Counted from the first letter of the stretch, positions 1-11,215 are shown. The stretch is 64,000 nt of DNA from Alviniconcha marisindica (GCA_018857735.1 JABMCL010003092.1:667001-731000); one strand, 5' to 3'. Made by a program: numbers and translations. The notes: generated by a model from the letters alone, not told the origin.

Positions 1-1578
1 GTTATTGTTGAAAGTCTGCTTCACATATTCATTTATCGTTCGTTTTGTTTCAGGTGTTCTGCAGTCTGCTTTGGTGCTTTTTGCACAGAAGGAAATGCTG
101 TTGGCTTCAAATTCCACTTTGATATGCAGTATTCAATGAAGTTTGCGAAATCGCACTCAGCAAAGTGCTCGCTACACAAATGGGTGTGATGAGGTGCAGT
201 CAAAGTCAGCTCGTTTGAAATGCACAAATTTGATCCATTTTCGCCTCACAGCGGGTCAATTCCGTGGAAACTTGTGCATAGTTATGTTTTGGGTTGCTTT
301 TGAGTTGTTACAGTTTGCTAGCATGGTTAGAGCTTTTTGTCAACCACACGCATACACATTCAATGAACAATCTATGATGGCAACCGCACTGACTCCCCAG
401 ACTGATGTCACTTCCGAGAAAGTCACATGACTGAAAGAGAACCTGAGTCTGTAGTCTCGGCCAGCCTACAGAAAATAAAATCGATTAAAAACCTGCTTAA
501 ATATTTTCTCTCTCCATTTTTTATTGATTAAATCTGAAACTACTGACTCATTTGTCAATCATTTCGATGGTCACTTTGCATACTTAAAAACCTTGGACCT
601 TTCCTTTAAGGGGATTACCCCCCAAAAATTGCATATTGTGTCTATCTCATAATAAATAAGCATTCTTTTGAATCTTTTATGCAACAAAGTTCATAAGCAG
701 TCAATCCCTGCCAGCTGTGCTACTGCAAAGGTAATGCTCACTTTGTAAAACATTTAGCCACTGGCAGCCTGTGTTCTGAGATAGTATTAGTAGGGCATAT
801 GCTGATCATGGAAAGATAATCCACTTGCTAAAACAGAAACAATATTAAATACTTCCTCTGCATTGCAACTGTATCAAAATAAATAATGTTCAAAAACTTA
901 TTGCTGTCCATCAAAGCTGGATAAGCATTCTTCTGGACAATGTTTACACAGTGCACATTTGGGCTGTGGGTACTGCTGAGGTGCTGCTCTTTGTTTTCAA
1001 TGTCCACTCTGCCTGGCAAACACAGAAGGCACATCTAGTCCTTCACACAAGCATGATACACATGACCGATGCAATTAAAGCCACTCTCTGTGTCCACATA
1101 AAGTGTCCTTATGATTATCAAAGATGAGTCAGAACAGCAAAAATGACTGACAATTTCTTATAAAGTTCTTGCAAACACAACCAACATACACCTCAACCAT
1201 GGAATGAAATTGACATACTGCAAAACTGAATGCTAACCTATCCAAAAATATGCACAATGAAAACTAATATTGTCCAAATACACAAAACATACAATACTTT
1301 CTTGATACTTCTGGACAGCTTTTAATCTAAGTCTTTTCTGACTGACACCACAAGCCACACTTCAGCTGCTTGACGTTGCCACACAGAAACACATACAGTC
1401 ATGTTCATTACAATCAGTCACAGCCTGATCATGAAAAGCTGTGCAGCACTGCAGTTACAAGTGTAGTAATAGCCTTTCACAGTTTCAGAAAAGGGTTAAG
1501 ACCGTGAGTCTTATCTGTAATACTGTCATATTTTGATCAGTGCACCACTCCAGATGTCAGAACAACAGCACTGCTCAC
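1..1578. other. receptor intron / unassigned
   Basis: No convincing exon found on either strand. A plus-strand acceptor-like TTTTGTTTCAG ends at about 53 and is followed by a 43-codon open frame (CSAVCFGAFCTEGNAV...) that I cannot place. A dispersed repeat copy sits at 598-690. Confidence 0.3.
598..690 (+). repeat. dispersed repeat copy (GGGGATTACCCC family)
   Basis: The stretch from AAGGGGATTACCCCCCAAAA to the run containing AATAAATA matches 20340-20440 closely, including the small GGGG-ATTA-CCCC hairpin and a following AATAAA-like signal. It is probably the 3' end of a retroelement whose body is absent. Family not recognised. Confidence 0.5.
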
Positions 1579-1740
1579 CTTGGCGAGGTTCTATGGCCAC
1601 AACAACAGGCTCAGAGTAGGGTCCCTGTCGACCTTCCAACGTGAAAGCCTGCACTGTGATGTTGTATTCCACACCTTCATTTCCAGGTACTGTTGCATAG
1701 GAACTCTTCGAACCTTTCACTTCTACTGTCCGAGAGGTGT
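1579..1740 (-). CDS. gp130-like receptor exon: FN3 domain 3, second half (last exon seen)
   Basis: Between acceptor TGTGTTGCAG and donor GTGAGC (phase 1 to 1) the frame encodes DTSRTVEVKGSKSSYATV and GVEYNITVQAFTLEGRQGPY, the E-F-G strands of an FN3 domain, ending VVVAIEPRQ. This gives three FN3 domains after the cytokine-binding region, the same count as vertebrate gp130. No transmembrane segment, Box1 or Tyr-x-x-Gln STAT motif is seen in 1-1578, so the receptor must continue beyond the left edge. Confidence 0.87.
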
Positions 1741-2184
1741 CTGCAACACAGATAGAGCCATAAAGCAATGTATAATAGCAGCTGTTGGTATGAAAAAACA
1801 ATAACTTTTCTGTCTATCTTTTCGCTATCAATGTTTGTCTGTTTGTTATCACATGTGTGTGTGTGTGGGGGGGGGGTCAATTTTGTACATGTGTGTACTG
1901 TATACTGTATGTTGTGGCAATTTTCCGATTTATGATTGCTTTCATTGTTTTGCACAGTGTTAGGAGGGCACACTTGCACTGAAATGCATTTTGTCAAGTG
2001 TTATCTGTTATCGCTATTAAATCTCAATCTCGACACCATACCACTGTCTGCCTGGAGGAAAGTGTGGGAAAGGCAGCAGTCAACAATCTACCTTAAAAGG
2101 GTAGGGCGGGCCTCTAGCAGCCAACACTGGAGCTATGTCAAAGCAAACAGTGGAATTTAAGAGATGGGGTGGAAAGCACACTAC

Positions 2185-2400
2185 ACAGTGATGGGGACAC
2201 TGCTCAGCGCTTGAGTGCTGGACTAGTGAGCAGATGGTTCAATCCCCAGCAGGAGCAGTTGGATTATTTCCTTCTTCAGTAAACATTCTGGGCTGATTCT
2301 TATGTAAACACCCCAGTCATTCTGCCAAAAGTGCAAGTGGCAGGTTACATCTAAACACGTATACATCCTTCACCCAACAACGCTGGATTATACTATCAAG
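2185..2400 (+). mobile_element. tRNA-derived SINE, family A copy 1 (degraded)
   Basis: A tRNA-like head with an A-box-like GCTCAGCGCTTGAGTGC and a B-box GGTTCAATCCC is followed by a body containing GGGCTGATTCTTATGTAAAC and GTCATTCTGCCAAAAG. The body matches the copies at 15218 (plus) and 39205 (minus). It lies in a receptor intron. Confidence 0.55.
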
Positions 2401-2711
2401 GTATCAATAAGGTATAGTCAGAGAAACCATTAGAAAAATGAGCTCTAACACAACTTGTCAGCAAATGGTTGCCCACAGTCATCTCAGCTCACTGGACCAT
2501 TTTAGACTGATCCTTGACCTAAAGTAAAAGAGTGGAACTGGTGCACACAACCTGATTGCCACTAAAAAAACAACAACAGGTGCATCAAAAAGCTAAAAGT
2601 GAAGAATCAAAAGGTAGTAACATCCTGAATACACATGTACTTCAAAATATGATGTCACAAAAGAAAATGGAGCAGAGTTAGAAGATACCAGAAACAGAAG
2701 CGTTTCCATAC

Positions 2712-2864
2712 CATGGCAGCGATGTGTCTCACAAACGTTGATGCGGTATCCTATGACATGCACAGGATAATCATTGGAACATTTCTGCTGATGCCACTGA
2801 ATGTCCAGTTGTTTCTGCTGCTGCACAAGGACCACTTTGACACCCTCTGGGGCCAGTATGGGAG
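2712..2864 (-). CDS. gp130-like receptor exon: FN3 domain 3, first half
   Basis: After GTGTTTGCAG the exon reads PILAPEGVKVVLVQQQKQ, LDIQWHQQKC and VIGYRINVCETHRCH, which are FN3 strands A to C' with the strand-C Trp. It starts and ends in phase 1 (donor GTATGG). The acceptor lies only about 33 bp from a long (CA)n tract at 2899-2962 in the preceding intron. Visible residues are about 598-648. Confidence 0.86.
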
Positions 2865-2895
2865 CTGCAAACACAGACACACACAGTATGGAACA

Positions 2896-2898
<3 letters not shown>

Positions 2899-2962
<64 letters not shown>
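2899..2962. repeat. (CA)n microsatellite
   Basis: About 32 uninterrupted CA units directly 5' of a receptor exon acceptor on the minus strand. Confidence 0.98.
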
Positions 2963-2963
<1 letters not shown>

Positions 2964-3196
2964 CATACTATGTAATACACATACACAACATGGCTTACAC
3001 AATACACATACACACCACACACAGTCCATAAAACACACATGTAGCACTAGTACCCACACACACACACATGCACACTGGATGGTCACCATTCCTTGTGAAA
3101 TTAGATTTCCACAAGCTTAAAAATATTTAACAGAAACCATTAGTCCCTCTTTTTATTCTCTTGTTGCTGTCCATTCCAACTGAGGTCTGCTGTTAC

Positions 3197-3434
3197 TGGC
3201 ACTGTTCATACACACCCACTTTATTCCACTGAAATTGGTATTTCCCACTCTATCACAACTCTGATTACCATTACCTTGCCGTTCAAACAGGCAGCTGGTC
3301 CAGGCTATGGGCTGACCACGGTAAGAAATACCAAAGAGAAAGTCCCCAGGGCCAATCTGCTGAGGGTGTGGGAACTGTTGGGGGATAACCAGTTCACCTG
3401 CACTCAACTGAGTGCTGATCCACTGCACCTCTCC
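3197..3434 (-). CDS. gp130-like receptor exon: FN3 domain 2, second half
   Basis: Acceptor TTGTTGTCACAG gives a phase-0 start GEVQWISTQLSAG; the frame continues with DFLFGISYRGQPIAWTSCLF, which fits FN3 strands F and G. The exon must end in phase 1 to meet the next exon. Of several GT dinucleotides near the end, GCCA/GTAACA at 3197 is the only one I found that gives this phase, so the 3' border rests on phase. The open frame runs on to 3153 without splicing. A Cys-containing insert (NQSCDRVGN) makes the domain longer than usual. Confidence 0.74.
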
Positions 3435-3535
3435 CTGTGACAACAACAGGCAACTGTCACTCCTCCTTTAACCAACAACCCTGCTCACAACAAGGCACAT
3501 GACAATACTGTTCTTGTTGTTTATTGCTTTTATAT

Positions 3536-4066
3536 GGCACTGACTTAACAAACAACCCTGGTCACACCAAGGCAGAAGACAACATTACACTGACTTAACA
3601 CACAATCCTGGTCACATCAAGGCAGAACACATCACACTGACTTACACACAATCCTGGTCACATCAAGGCAGAACACATCACACTGACTTACACAAATCCT
3701 GGTCACGTCAAGGCAGAATACATCACACTGACTTACACACAATCCTGGTCACGTCAAGGCAGAACACATCACACTGACTTACACACAATCCTGGTCACGT
3801 CAAGGCAGAACACATCACACTGACTTACACACAATCCTGGTTACATCAAGGCAGAACACATCACACTGACTTACACACAATCCTGGTCACGTCAAGGCAG
3901 AACACATCACACTGACTTACACACAATCCTGGTCACGTCAAGGCAGAACACATCACACTGACTTACACACAATCCTGGTCACATCACACTGACTTACACA
4001 CAATCCTGGTCACGTCAAGGCAGAACACATCACACTGACTTACACACAATCCTGGTCACATTAAGG
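3536..4066. repeat. minisatellite, about 46-bp unit, about 10-11 copies
   Basis: Units contain CACTGACTTACACACAATCC, TGGTCACGTCAAGGCAGAAC and ACAT. Interior units are nearly identical and the left end is diverged. In the receptor intron between the exons at 3197-3434 and 5124-5326. Confidence 0.9.
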
Positions 4067-4349
4067 TGAAATAAAAAGTCCTACCTGGCTGCTTTTGAAT
4101 AGTAATTAGGCAACAATTACAGTGATGCATATTAACACAAAAACTAGTGACACAAAAAAAAACATGGAACAAAGAGGTTTGCTATGCCCAAGTATTCTTC
4201 TCACACAAGAAAGGAGTTTTAGGTTGAAGTGTAGAAACAAAACAAGCAACTAATTGTCAAGGTGTTATATTCAGATCTGGAAGTCCTTAAACAGAGTAAT
4301 CTGAGAAGCAGGAGAATAAAAAAGAAGAAGAAGAAAAAAGACACACAGA

Positions 4350-4560
4350 GAGAGTGCTACTCCCTTCAAAAGAGCCTATTGGGTGCATCAGTCCCCCCAG
4401 GAGCTGAATCCATTTTTTGGCCAACAATGCCAAGCAGAGAGCAGAGGGGTTATCAAAAATCTGATCCTGATCGGGACCATTATTATGTTGGCTGCCTTGG
4501 TCAGACACATATTTCGCTACCTGTGTAGCTTATCAGTGACCACCGGCACATAATGGTGAG
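4350..4560. repeat. dispersed repeat H, copy 1
   Basis: Matches 42540-42775 through CCCCCAGGAGCTGAATC, TTATTATGTTGGCTGCC..GGTCAGAC and TATCAGTGACCACC. No coding capacity recognised. Confidence 0.55.
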
Positions 4561-4734
4561 AGGATATCAGCCCAATACTAGCAAAAGAAGAAATAAGAAA
4601 ATGTTTTTGCGACTGCAACCTTTGTCTACATTCAGTTTTGTGTCCTCAATGTCTGACACTATCACTAAATGGCAGTTTTATTTGTGTGCAAACCATCACA
4701 ACAAAGCACAGTAAATCTGTTTAATGCTATGATA

Positions 4735-5105
4735 ACAAAAGGCTGTAAAAAAAAAGGCCAAATGTTGTCACAACAAACGGCAGTAAAACATGACCAAATG
4801 TTGTCACAACAAAAGGCAGTAAAACATGACCAAATGTTGTCACAACAAAAGGCAGTAAAACATGACCAAATGTTGTCACAACAAAAGGCAGTAAAACAAA
4901 GCAAAATGTTGTCACAACAAACGGCAGTAAAACATGACCGAATGTTGTCATAATAAATGGCAGTACAACATGACCAAATGCTGTCAGAACAGATGGCAGT
5001 AAAACATGACCAAACACTGTCACAACAAAAGGCTGTAAAACAAGACCAAATGCAGTCACAACAAAGGCAGTAAAACAAGATCAAATGCTGGGACAACAAA
5101 AGGCA
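4735..5105. repeat. minisatellite, 36-bp unit, about 10 copies
   Basis: Units contain CAAATGTTGTCACAACAAAA and GGCAGTAAAACATGAC. Because 36 is a multiple of three, the array is open on both strands. On the minus strand it is in frame with the receptor exon ending at 5124, encoding a 12-residue Cys/Phe-rich repeat if the intron were retained. Confidence 0.9.
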
Positions 5106-5123
5106 CCTGCATAAACTACAAAC

Positions 5124-5326
5124 CTTGCACACTCGGTTCCCAGCTGTCTTATCCCTCAGACACCAGAAAACAGTGACACTGTCACCACTGCCTCTCTTCC
5201 AATGGCCACCAGTCCCCTCATTGCTGCTGTACAGCACACCCTTGTCAGTGGATGAGTTCCACACAGCTCGAAGGCCTTGATCAGCTGACACCTCCACTGC
5301 AAAGTCTGACACTGGATCTTTTGCGT
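5124..5326 (-). CDS. gp130-like receptor exon: FN3 domain 2, first half
   Basis: After TGTGTTTCAG the exon begins in phase 1, completing an Asp codon with the previous exon. It reads DPVSDFAVEVSADQGLRAVW (FN3 strands A-C ending in Trp), then SVTVFWCLRDKTAGNRVCK. It ends AAG before GTTTGT (phase 0). The donor is weak: downstream of it the same frame stays open for about 150 more residues through a 36-bp minisatellite, so intron retention would give a Cys/Phe-rich tail. The normal splice fits the next exon in phase. Confidence 0.86.
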
Positions 5327-5375
5327 CTGAAACACAGTGCGTGCTCAAGATCACCAAACTGGCATAAACAGGTAA

Positions 5376-5632
5376 AGCTGAAAAGCCAACCTGAAAACCT
5401 TCCTCTTCTCACAATATTTCAACACCAACTAATATCAATACCCAATTTCTCCTATAGTTATTGTGTGTGTGTGTGTGTTTCCATATAATACCTTATGTAA
5501 ACTGTTTTGGTAGGGCTGTGCTCTACGTGTGTATAGAATACTGCATTTAGGTTAATATGTATTATGTGAGTGCTCAGGGCATTGATGAGCGCATGATAAA
5601 TGTACATTATTATTATTGTTATTATCATCCAA
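5376..5632 (+). mobile_element. L2-type LINE 3' end fragment
   Basis: Begins in AAGCTGAAAAGCCAACCTGA (remnant of the C-terminal coding end), then a (GT)n tract. The tail TTTAGGTTAATATGTATTAT, GAGTGCTCAGGGCATTGATG, AGCGCATGATAAATGTACAT and (ATT)n is the same as at 51654-52404 and 27260-27375. Confidence 0.75.
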
Positions 5633-6379
5633 AGAGTTGAAAAATGCTGCAGGAGAAAAATGCTGAGCTGAGATACACATCAATTATCCCCCTTGAATAA
5701 TGTCCCAATCACAAACAGCATATAGTTGATGATTTTGTCACAGTACATAACAATCATGGAGGTTGCCAAAAGCTCCACCAGAGCACCAGACATACTGGCA
5801 CAAACTTCAGGAGGGTGAATGTTAAGGAGAAACTGTTGGAATGTTGGCAGCAGTCAGTTCAGTACCTGTCACCAATCTGGTCTAGAAGTGACACTTTCAC
5901 TGACACATGGTAAGTTTTAAAAGGTTGTTTTTATCAACTGAAATGCAAAGTGTAAAATATTTCACCTTGACAGCAACCACAAAAACTCCAATGTCAACTT
6001 ACTGCCACAGATGGTGGGCAGACAAGCGGCCGAACACTGATCACTGCTGACTGGGAGAATTGTTCATGAATCAATAAAACAGCAACTGTTGAACAATACT
6101 CAATAGAATCCAGATTTTTATCAACTATTCAACTATCAACATGTGGCCAACTTTCCTTGAAGTTTCCAATTTAATTTGATATGTTCCTGAACAGCCCCTA
6201 ACAAGAGATTACCCAGCCAACATGACCAGCACTGTTATTTCTCCAATATCAGCAACTTAAATGTCTTTACAGTTTTTAAGTTTTTGTGTACTTATGAGAT
6301 GGAAAAAAATTGTTTCCTTGAACACATCTTTTCAATGCATTTGATCAAGCTCAGTGTTGTAATCTTTTGGATGCATGAC

Positions 6380-6535
6380 CATCATGAGAAGACAAGATCA
6401 TGTAACATTGCTTCTCAAGGAGCTTCACTGGTTACCAGTAAAATTCCACTGTCAGTACAAAACTGCAACTCTTGCTTACCGCCATTTTGACAGGTCTTTA
6501 CCTCCTTCATCTCTATGCACTTATTAGGTAGGTCC
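6380..6535 (+). mobile_element. LINE coding fragment
   Basis: The frame from about 6390 reads DHVTLLLKELHWLPVKFHCQ, YKTATLAYRHFDRSLPPS, a short C-terminal remnant of an L2/CR1-type LINE. No ends identified. Confidence 0.6.
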
Positions 6536-6864
6536 AGCCAAATTTTGAAAAGCAAGCAATGCAATCCATTAATATGTGATGTTAAAGAGGGTCACAAGGC
6601 AAGTACACAAGCCAAATTTCATATTTTTATCTATAATATTTTTTTGCGATATCACCCTTCAAATAGTCACCATTTTAGGCGTTTTACGCACAGTTTACAA
6701 CATGCCATTTTTGTATGGCTCTAGCATAAAAACTATTGGTCACACATCCACCCAACTTGTTTTACACAGTGTCTGCACTACATAGACTAAACACAATTTT
6801 TTCAGTAGTCATCCTTACTCAAATATTGGAGATGCAGAGTGCCAAAAATGGAAAAATCACTAAT

Positions 6865-7170
6865 TCTGACAATCTTTGACGGTACTGTGACAAGATCAAA
6901 CATAACATGGGAATGGAAAGAGGTACAACCATAATTCTGGTATCAATTGATTCAGCATTAATTAGACAATACAAATTCACAAGTCTAAAGAAGTGCAAGC
7001 TAAATTTTACCTACAGAGGCAAGTTTCCATGAGAAAAAAGGGTGCAAATATCCCATGAATCTTTGATGGTAATAGCATTAAAGCAAATCAAACTCTGGGA
7101 TGGAAAGAGATACAGCCATGGTTCTGGTATCTGCAGATTCAGCATTGATCAGAGATGGAAAATGCACAGC
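6865..7170. repeat. two-copy direct duplication, about 115 bp
   Basis: 6870-6985 and 7050-7165 share TCTTTGA.GGTA, GGGA.TGGAAAGAG.TACA, CAT..TTCTGGTATC and GATTCAGCATT in order. It overlaps the 3' end of the candidate nested gene. Confidence 0.6.
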
Positions 7171-7329
7171 ATAAGGAAATTTTTGCAAATTTTAGATATC
7201 TGTAGACTTGTTTGAATGAGGAAATGAAGTTAAAAACTGCAGTCCAAATGTGGCCTCTTGGTAGATGTTGGGGCCTGCCTCGCTTTCTAGGACCAATTCT
7301 CTCTTCAAGATGATGAAACTGATCATCCT
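7139..7329 (-). CDS. candidate last exon of the nested gene, AT-hook-like
   Basis: After GTTAATGATTTCAG the frame (phase 1) reads EDDQFHHLEERI, then GPRKRGRPQHLPRGH, and continues to a TGA at 7141-7139. K-R-G-R-P flanked by basic residues is the core of an AT-hook, which binds the minor groove of AT-rich DNA. A possible 18-base microexon at 7417-7434 (phase 1 to 1, FDDLI) could precede it. The link to the first exon at 8607-8725 needs one more exon, of phase 2 to 1, which I could not place with confidence. It could instead be chance open frame. Confidence 0.33.
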
Positions 7330-7416
7330 CTGAAATCATTAACAAAGAAATATATAAACAAACAGGTAAAAAAGATTTATTTCAACATAAACAGCACACT
7401 AACACTTAATACTCAC

Positions 7417-7434
7417 CGATTAAATCATCAAATT
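7417..7434 (-). CDS. possible 18-bp microexon of the nested gene
   Basis: TAAACTTCAG acceptor and GTGAGT donor enclose 18 bases that start and end in phase 1 and encode F-D-D-L-I, joining in frame to the acidic start of the exon at 7139-7329. Very short, so it could be chance. Confidence 0.2.
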
Positions 7435-7789
7435 CTGAAGTTTAGTGGTAAATAACACTTACTTGACTTTGTGTGAATCATGCAGTAAGGAAGCAGACAA
7501 GAACTAATTTTCAGGTATTTGACTACTCCTACCAGTCTCAGCTACTGAAACAATCCCAGAAGCAAAACCCCAACTGGAGTCGCTCTAGCCATTATTTGAC
7601 AATATTTAAAAACAAAAAACTTCCCTACCTTAGATAAAAGACCTGGATTATTAAGGAAACTAACAAAAATTGGAGTCCCACTTCAATGACATTTAAAAAT
7701 TGACATGCTTAAAACTGTATTTAATCTTGCTCTGTGAGTTATTTTATTTCCCCCACCCCCTCCCACCCCCACATTTGATGTGTCTCTTG

Positions 7790-7790
<1 letters not shown>

Positions 7791-7853
<63 letters not shown>
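7791..7853. repeat. (TG)n microsatellite
   Basis: About 31 TG units in a receptor intron. Confidence 0.98.
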
Positions 7854-7855
<2 letters not shown>

Positions 7856-8606
7856 TTATTTCTTTCATTTTGTTTCCTGTTCAGTCTTTTTTATTGACTT
7901 AGTTACTTCTGTCTTGTTACCATAGTCTGTATTGTCAATCATGCTTGTAAAATGTTAAACAAAAAACAAAAAAACTTGTCATTATTACTTCTCTTTTTTT
8001 AAATCCCCCCTTGTAATTATTATTATTATTATATACAAAGATTGAAAGAATCATGTAATTTTGAGCCAGTGTGCCAGGTCTTCCATGTGCACAAAAGGTG
8101 GAAGAGAAAGATGGGGGAAAAAGAAGAAATTAATTCATCAGAAAGCAAATACAATTCCAAACTCTCAATATACCATTAATTTTGGCTGGTGGCTCGCTTT
8201 TATTTTGTTTTGTCTAGATGAGCAGATCTACTGTAAAAAAAACATTGGTTCGTGATTGCATCGTCTGCTAGCTAAATCAGAGTTATTGTCCCTGACAAGA
8301 AAAACGAATATATTAAAAAAATCATTCACTTGCTAAATTTCCTTTAAAAAAAAATTCACTGTTGAGAACATACACCATACATCAGTTTTTTGTCAATTCG
8401 GATTTACGGGTAAAGAAATGACTACTTTTACAGCAGTTTGCATTTCAGAGGAAATAACGAGGAGATAACTCTGTAATGCTGTTCAAACTGCAACCAGACC
8501 ACAACGAATTTGCTTCAATTGCATTCAAAGAGATGTAAACAGCACAAAAATACAGTTATGGTTGGGTTGGAAACTCACTTAGTTATCGCTAAAATAAAAA
8601 ACATAC

Positions 8607-8725
8607 CACAGTTTCTTTCCAATTCCTCCTGGGTGAGCATCTTTTGCGCCGCTCGCGTAGTCGCAGACTTTAGCGATCGCGCAACTCAAGCAGACGACAA
8701 AATCTACAGGGTCTCCACTTTCCAT
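8607..8725 (-). CDS. candidate first coding exon of a small nested gene
   Basis: From an ATG at 8725-8723 the frame is open for 39 codons and two bases to a GTATGT donor at 8606-8601. The peptide starts MESGDPVDFVVCLSCAIAKV and ends GGIGKKL. The DNA here is CpG-rich (GCGCGATCGC, GCGAGCGGCGC), unlike the AT-rich intron around it. An ETS-type CCGGAAG lies 27 bases upstream of the ATG on the same strand. CpG richness, an ETS site, a start codon and a donor together look like a promoter-proximal exon. It sits inside the receptor intron between the exons at 5124 and 10724, same strand, and its phase-2 end does not match the next receptor exon (phase 1), so it is not simply an alternative receptor first exon. 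Function not recognised. Confidence 0.5.
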
Positions 8726-8734
8726 TGCATGGGA

Positions 8735-9130
8735 ACTCCTACAAGAACTCGCTTCCGGATCAAACGATACACTGTTTTAAAGAGCGAAAATTCGTCTTTC
8801 CAGTGATACCAAATTGAATATGGTGCATTCAAACTTTCTTGGTGTAAATGTACGGTAAAAATTAACGTATTTTTCAACTCAATTTTTGCTGCAGTCGAAA
8901 ACGAAGAATTTTAACGAATTTTATAACGGATAAATCTACGTGAATTCCTCTTCCTAAAAATATTACCTTCGTATGTGTACGTTTTTCTTGTAAAAGTTCC
9001 CAACGGTTTTCTGAACGCAACCGTTTTCCGACCTCGCTCATCTGACTTTCGACGTCAGAACCACGCTCGGTTTCCGACCGCTTGGTGTGTTCATTAAAAC
9101 TTCTTCCAAACTCACAATACATCATTCATG
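8735..9130 (-). promoter_or_regulatory. CpG-rich candidate promoter of the nested gene
   Basis: CpG-dense stretch with an ETS-type site (CCGGAAG, reverse complement of 8752-8758), MYB-like AACGG/AACCGTT sites near 9000-9030 and an ACGTCA half-CRE near 9053. The surrounding intron is CpG-poor. No TATA box in a convincing position. Confidence 0.4.
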
Positions 9131-9284
9131 CACAAAATAATGGCATCAACAGGTCGTAAAAAGATCGTTTTTTGCCTGACAGTAGTTTTTATTGACAAAC
9201 TGCACAAAACAAGGCAGATACGACAAGTTGAAAATGAGCAATATTTGCCTCGCGACTACCATGTTACCCAGCACTAAAAAGAGG

Positions 9285-9975
9285 CTGGTCCTACCTACAC
9301 TTATGAACCATCTCGCTCTCTCTCTGATCTTCTAATGAAAAGCTGCTAAAAATTCCAAAGCAAAATCTCAAATCATTTGGACAACGTTCTTTCAGTTTCA
9401 TGGCACCATCTCTCTGGAATTCTCTGCCGGCCACTCTAAGAAATGTACCAACACTGTCTCAATTCAAATCGCAGCTAAAAACCTTCTTGTTTGCCCAGGC
9501 CTTCCTGTAGAATCTGAAGAAAGGTGTGTCTGTGTGTGGCAGTTGAATGTAGATGGATGCATAAGGATACGGAGAGGGGGGAGTGAAGAGGGGAGGGAGA
9601 GAACATGAGAGATCTAGGCAAGAGAAGGAGGCACGGGTTGGGTGGGTGAAAAGACATTCAAATTGGTGAAGTTCTTTGAGATCATTAATATTTTGTTAAT
9701 TGTTGTATGAGTGGACAAGCGAAGACTGGTGTGTGCGTGTCATTGTGTGTGTGTGTGTGTGTGCGTGCGTGCATGCGTGTGTGTGTGTGCGTGTGTGTGT
9801 GTGTTGTTTGATAGGCGATAATGGTAATTAAAGCTACAATAATTAAGGTTTTGTTTGCTGAAATGTATGTTAATTTTTTTAATTTTTTTTTTGATAAGAT
9901 GTTTGTACAGCACAGTGAGTTTAACTCTGGTTAAAGAATAGCGCTTTAAAAGAATTATTATTTATTATTACCATA
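9285..9975 (+). mobile_element. LINE 3' end fragment (L2/CR1-type)
   Basis: Around 9407-9510 the plus strand reads MAPSLWNSLPATLRNV, PTLSQFKSQLKTFLF, AQAFL, stop, the typical C-terminus of these LINE polyproteins. It is followed by (TG)n tracts and the tail GTACAGCACAGTGAGTTTAA with AGCGCTTTAAAAGAATTATT. The upstream part is frameshifted. Confidence 0.72.
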
Positions 9976-10723
9976 TGGTTTTCACAGCCAATGAACATAA
10001 TCAATGACCCAGAGGGAATCTTACTTTTCTGGCAGTGAGTTTTCACATAATTATCTGTGCAGTCTTACTTTCACCATCCACAGTCACCATGATTATGAAG
10101 TATTTTTGAACTCTTTTTGAACGTTGAGATTAAAAGACAGTCTTTCTACTAAACATGCAGCCATTCAAACCACAAGCTGGTGTTGGTTCTTGCTGTGCTT
10201 GCATGACTATTGCCCATCTCTCCACCTCTCCACTGGTAACTGAACTTATCAATGAAGCCAAGTATGCATGCACCCAGCTGGTTCCACAAACAACAAATAG
10301 CATAAATGACAGAAGGAATGAAAGGTAGAGATGATAACAGAAATCAAAATGAAACTTCAACACTGCCCAGTCCATGGTGCTCTCCAGTGCCAGACAGGGC
10401 CAGAGGGCCAGGCACAAGCTGTGGGGCTGCTGGCAAGAGCAGACTTTGTCTGGGTGAGCAGGATTCAGATTAAAATAGCATCACCAGAGAGATTCAAACA
10501 TAGAAGAACTGAAACTGCACTCAGAAAAACATAATGCATATACATCTTTATTGCTGTCAGTGCAAACTAACACTGATACAAACATCATATACAGAGTGCA
10601 GCATAAATGAATCAAAGTCAACAAACCCTGCACCACAGACCATCCCTCTATTTCAACCAACTCCATCAAGAGGTGGTCGATTTTCTAGGGTTCTACTGTA
10701 CACCACACCAATATGACACTAAC

Positions 10724-10925
10724 CTGTGATGATCAACAGTCTGGAGTTAGCTGCAGAAGCCCCCACTTTGGTCCTGGAGAAAATCCTCACCAAAAGGCTG
10801 CTGCCACAGGCAACATCCTGCACCACAGCTGATGTAGGAGATGATGAATTAACATCTACTGTTGTTCCATTGTAGATCAATCGGTAGCCAATGATTTGAC
10901 CATTACGATCAGGTGGGGGTACCGC
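10724..10925 (-). CDS. gp130-like receptor exon: membrane-proximal FN3 domain 1, second half
   Basis: After CACTGCTGCAG the exon reads AVPPPDRNGQIIGYRLIY, the classical FN3 pattern of a Pro-rich loop, N-G-x-I-x-G-Y and a strand, followed by SLLVRIFSRTKVGASAAN, the strand-F and G region. It ends ATCATCACAG before GTTAGT (phase 1). Its start is phase 0 and completes the TIFWK half-domain of the preceding exon. Visible residues are about 384-450. This is one of the clearest exons of the gene. Confidence 0.9.
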
Positions 10926-11215
10926 CTGCAGCAGTGACACATGGTAAGATTAATGAGCTAATGGGTTCAATCTAAACAAGCAAACAAACAAACAAGTCAA
11001 AGCACAGTAAGATTTCATTTCTGTGAACATCATACATGGGGTTTCAGCTCCCGCTACAAACTCTTGTCTACTGTATGTGGACATGTATTCTCACTCAGCT
11101 GCAAGGACATTCTCGGGCAACAGTTCAAATTGTCTTCATCACACAAGCTGATATTTCTAGCTATGACCAAGAGTAACTGAAACCAAACATGATTCAGCAT
11201 CAACAAACAAGGGAA

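Noticed and set aside
2593..3120. Long open frames of alternating Cys/Val, Thr/His across CA repeats (also at 15580-15891, 27741-28127, 33671-34126, 21588-21911)
   Set aside because: They are translations of dinucleotide repeats; no splice or codon evidence for coding. The real exon inside the first is 2712-2864.
4665..5123. Plus-strand frame over the 36-bp minisatellite
   Set aside because: Open only because the repeat unit is a multiple of three.
8510..8806. Plus-strand frame of 98 codons over the CpG-rich patch
   Set aside because: Shadow of the minus-strand exon, which has a start codon, donor and ETS site in the right places; the plus frame has no such signals.
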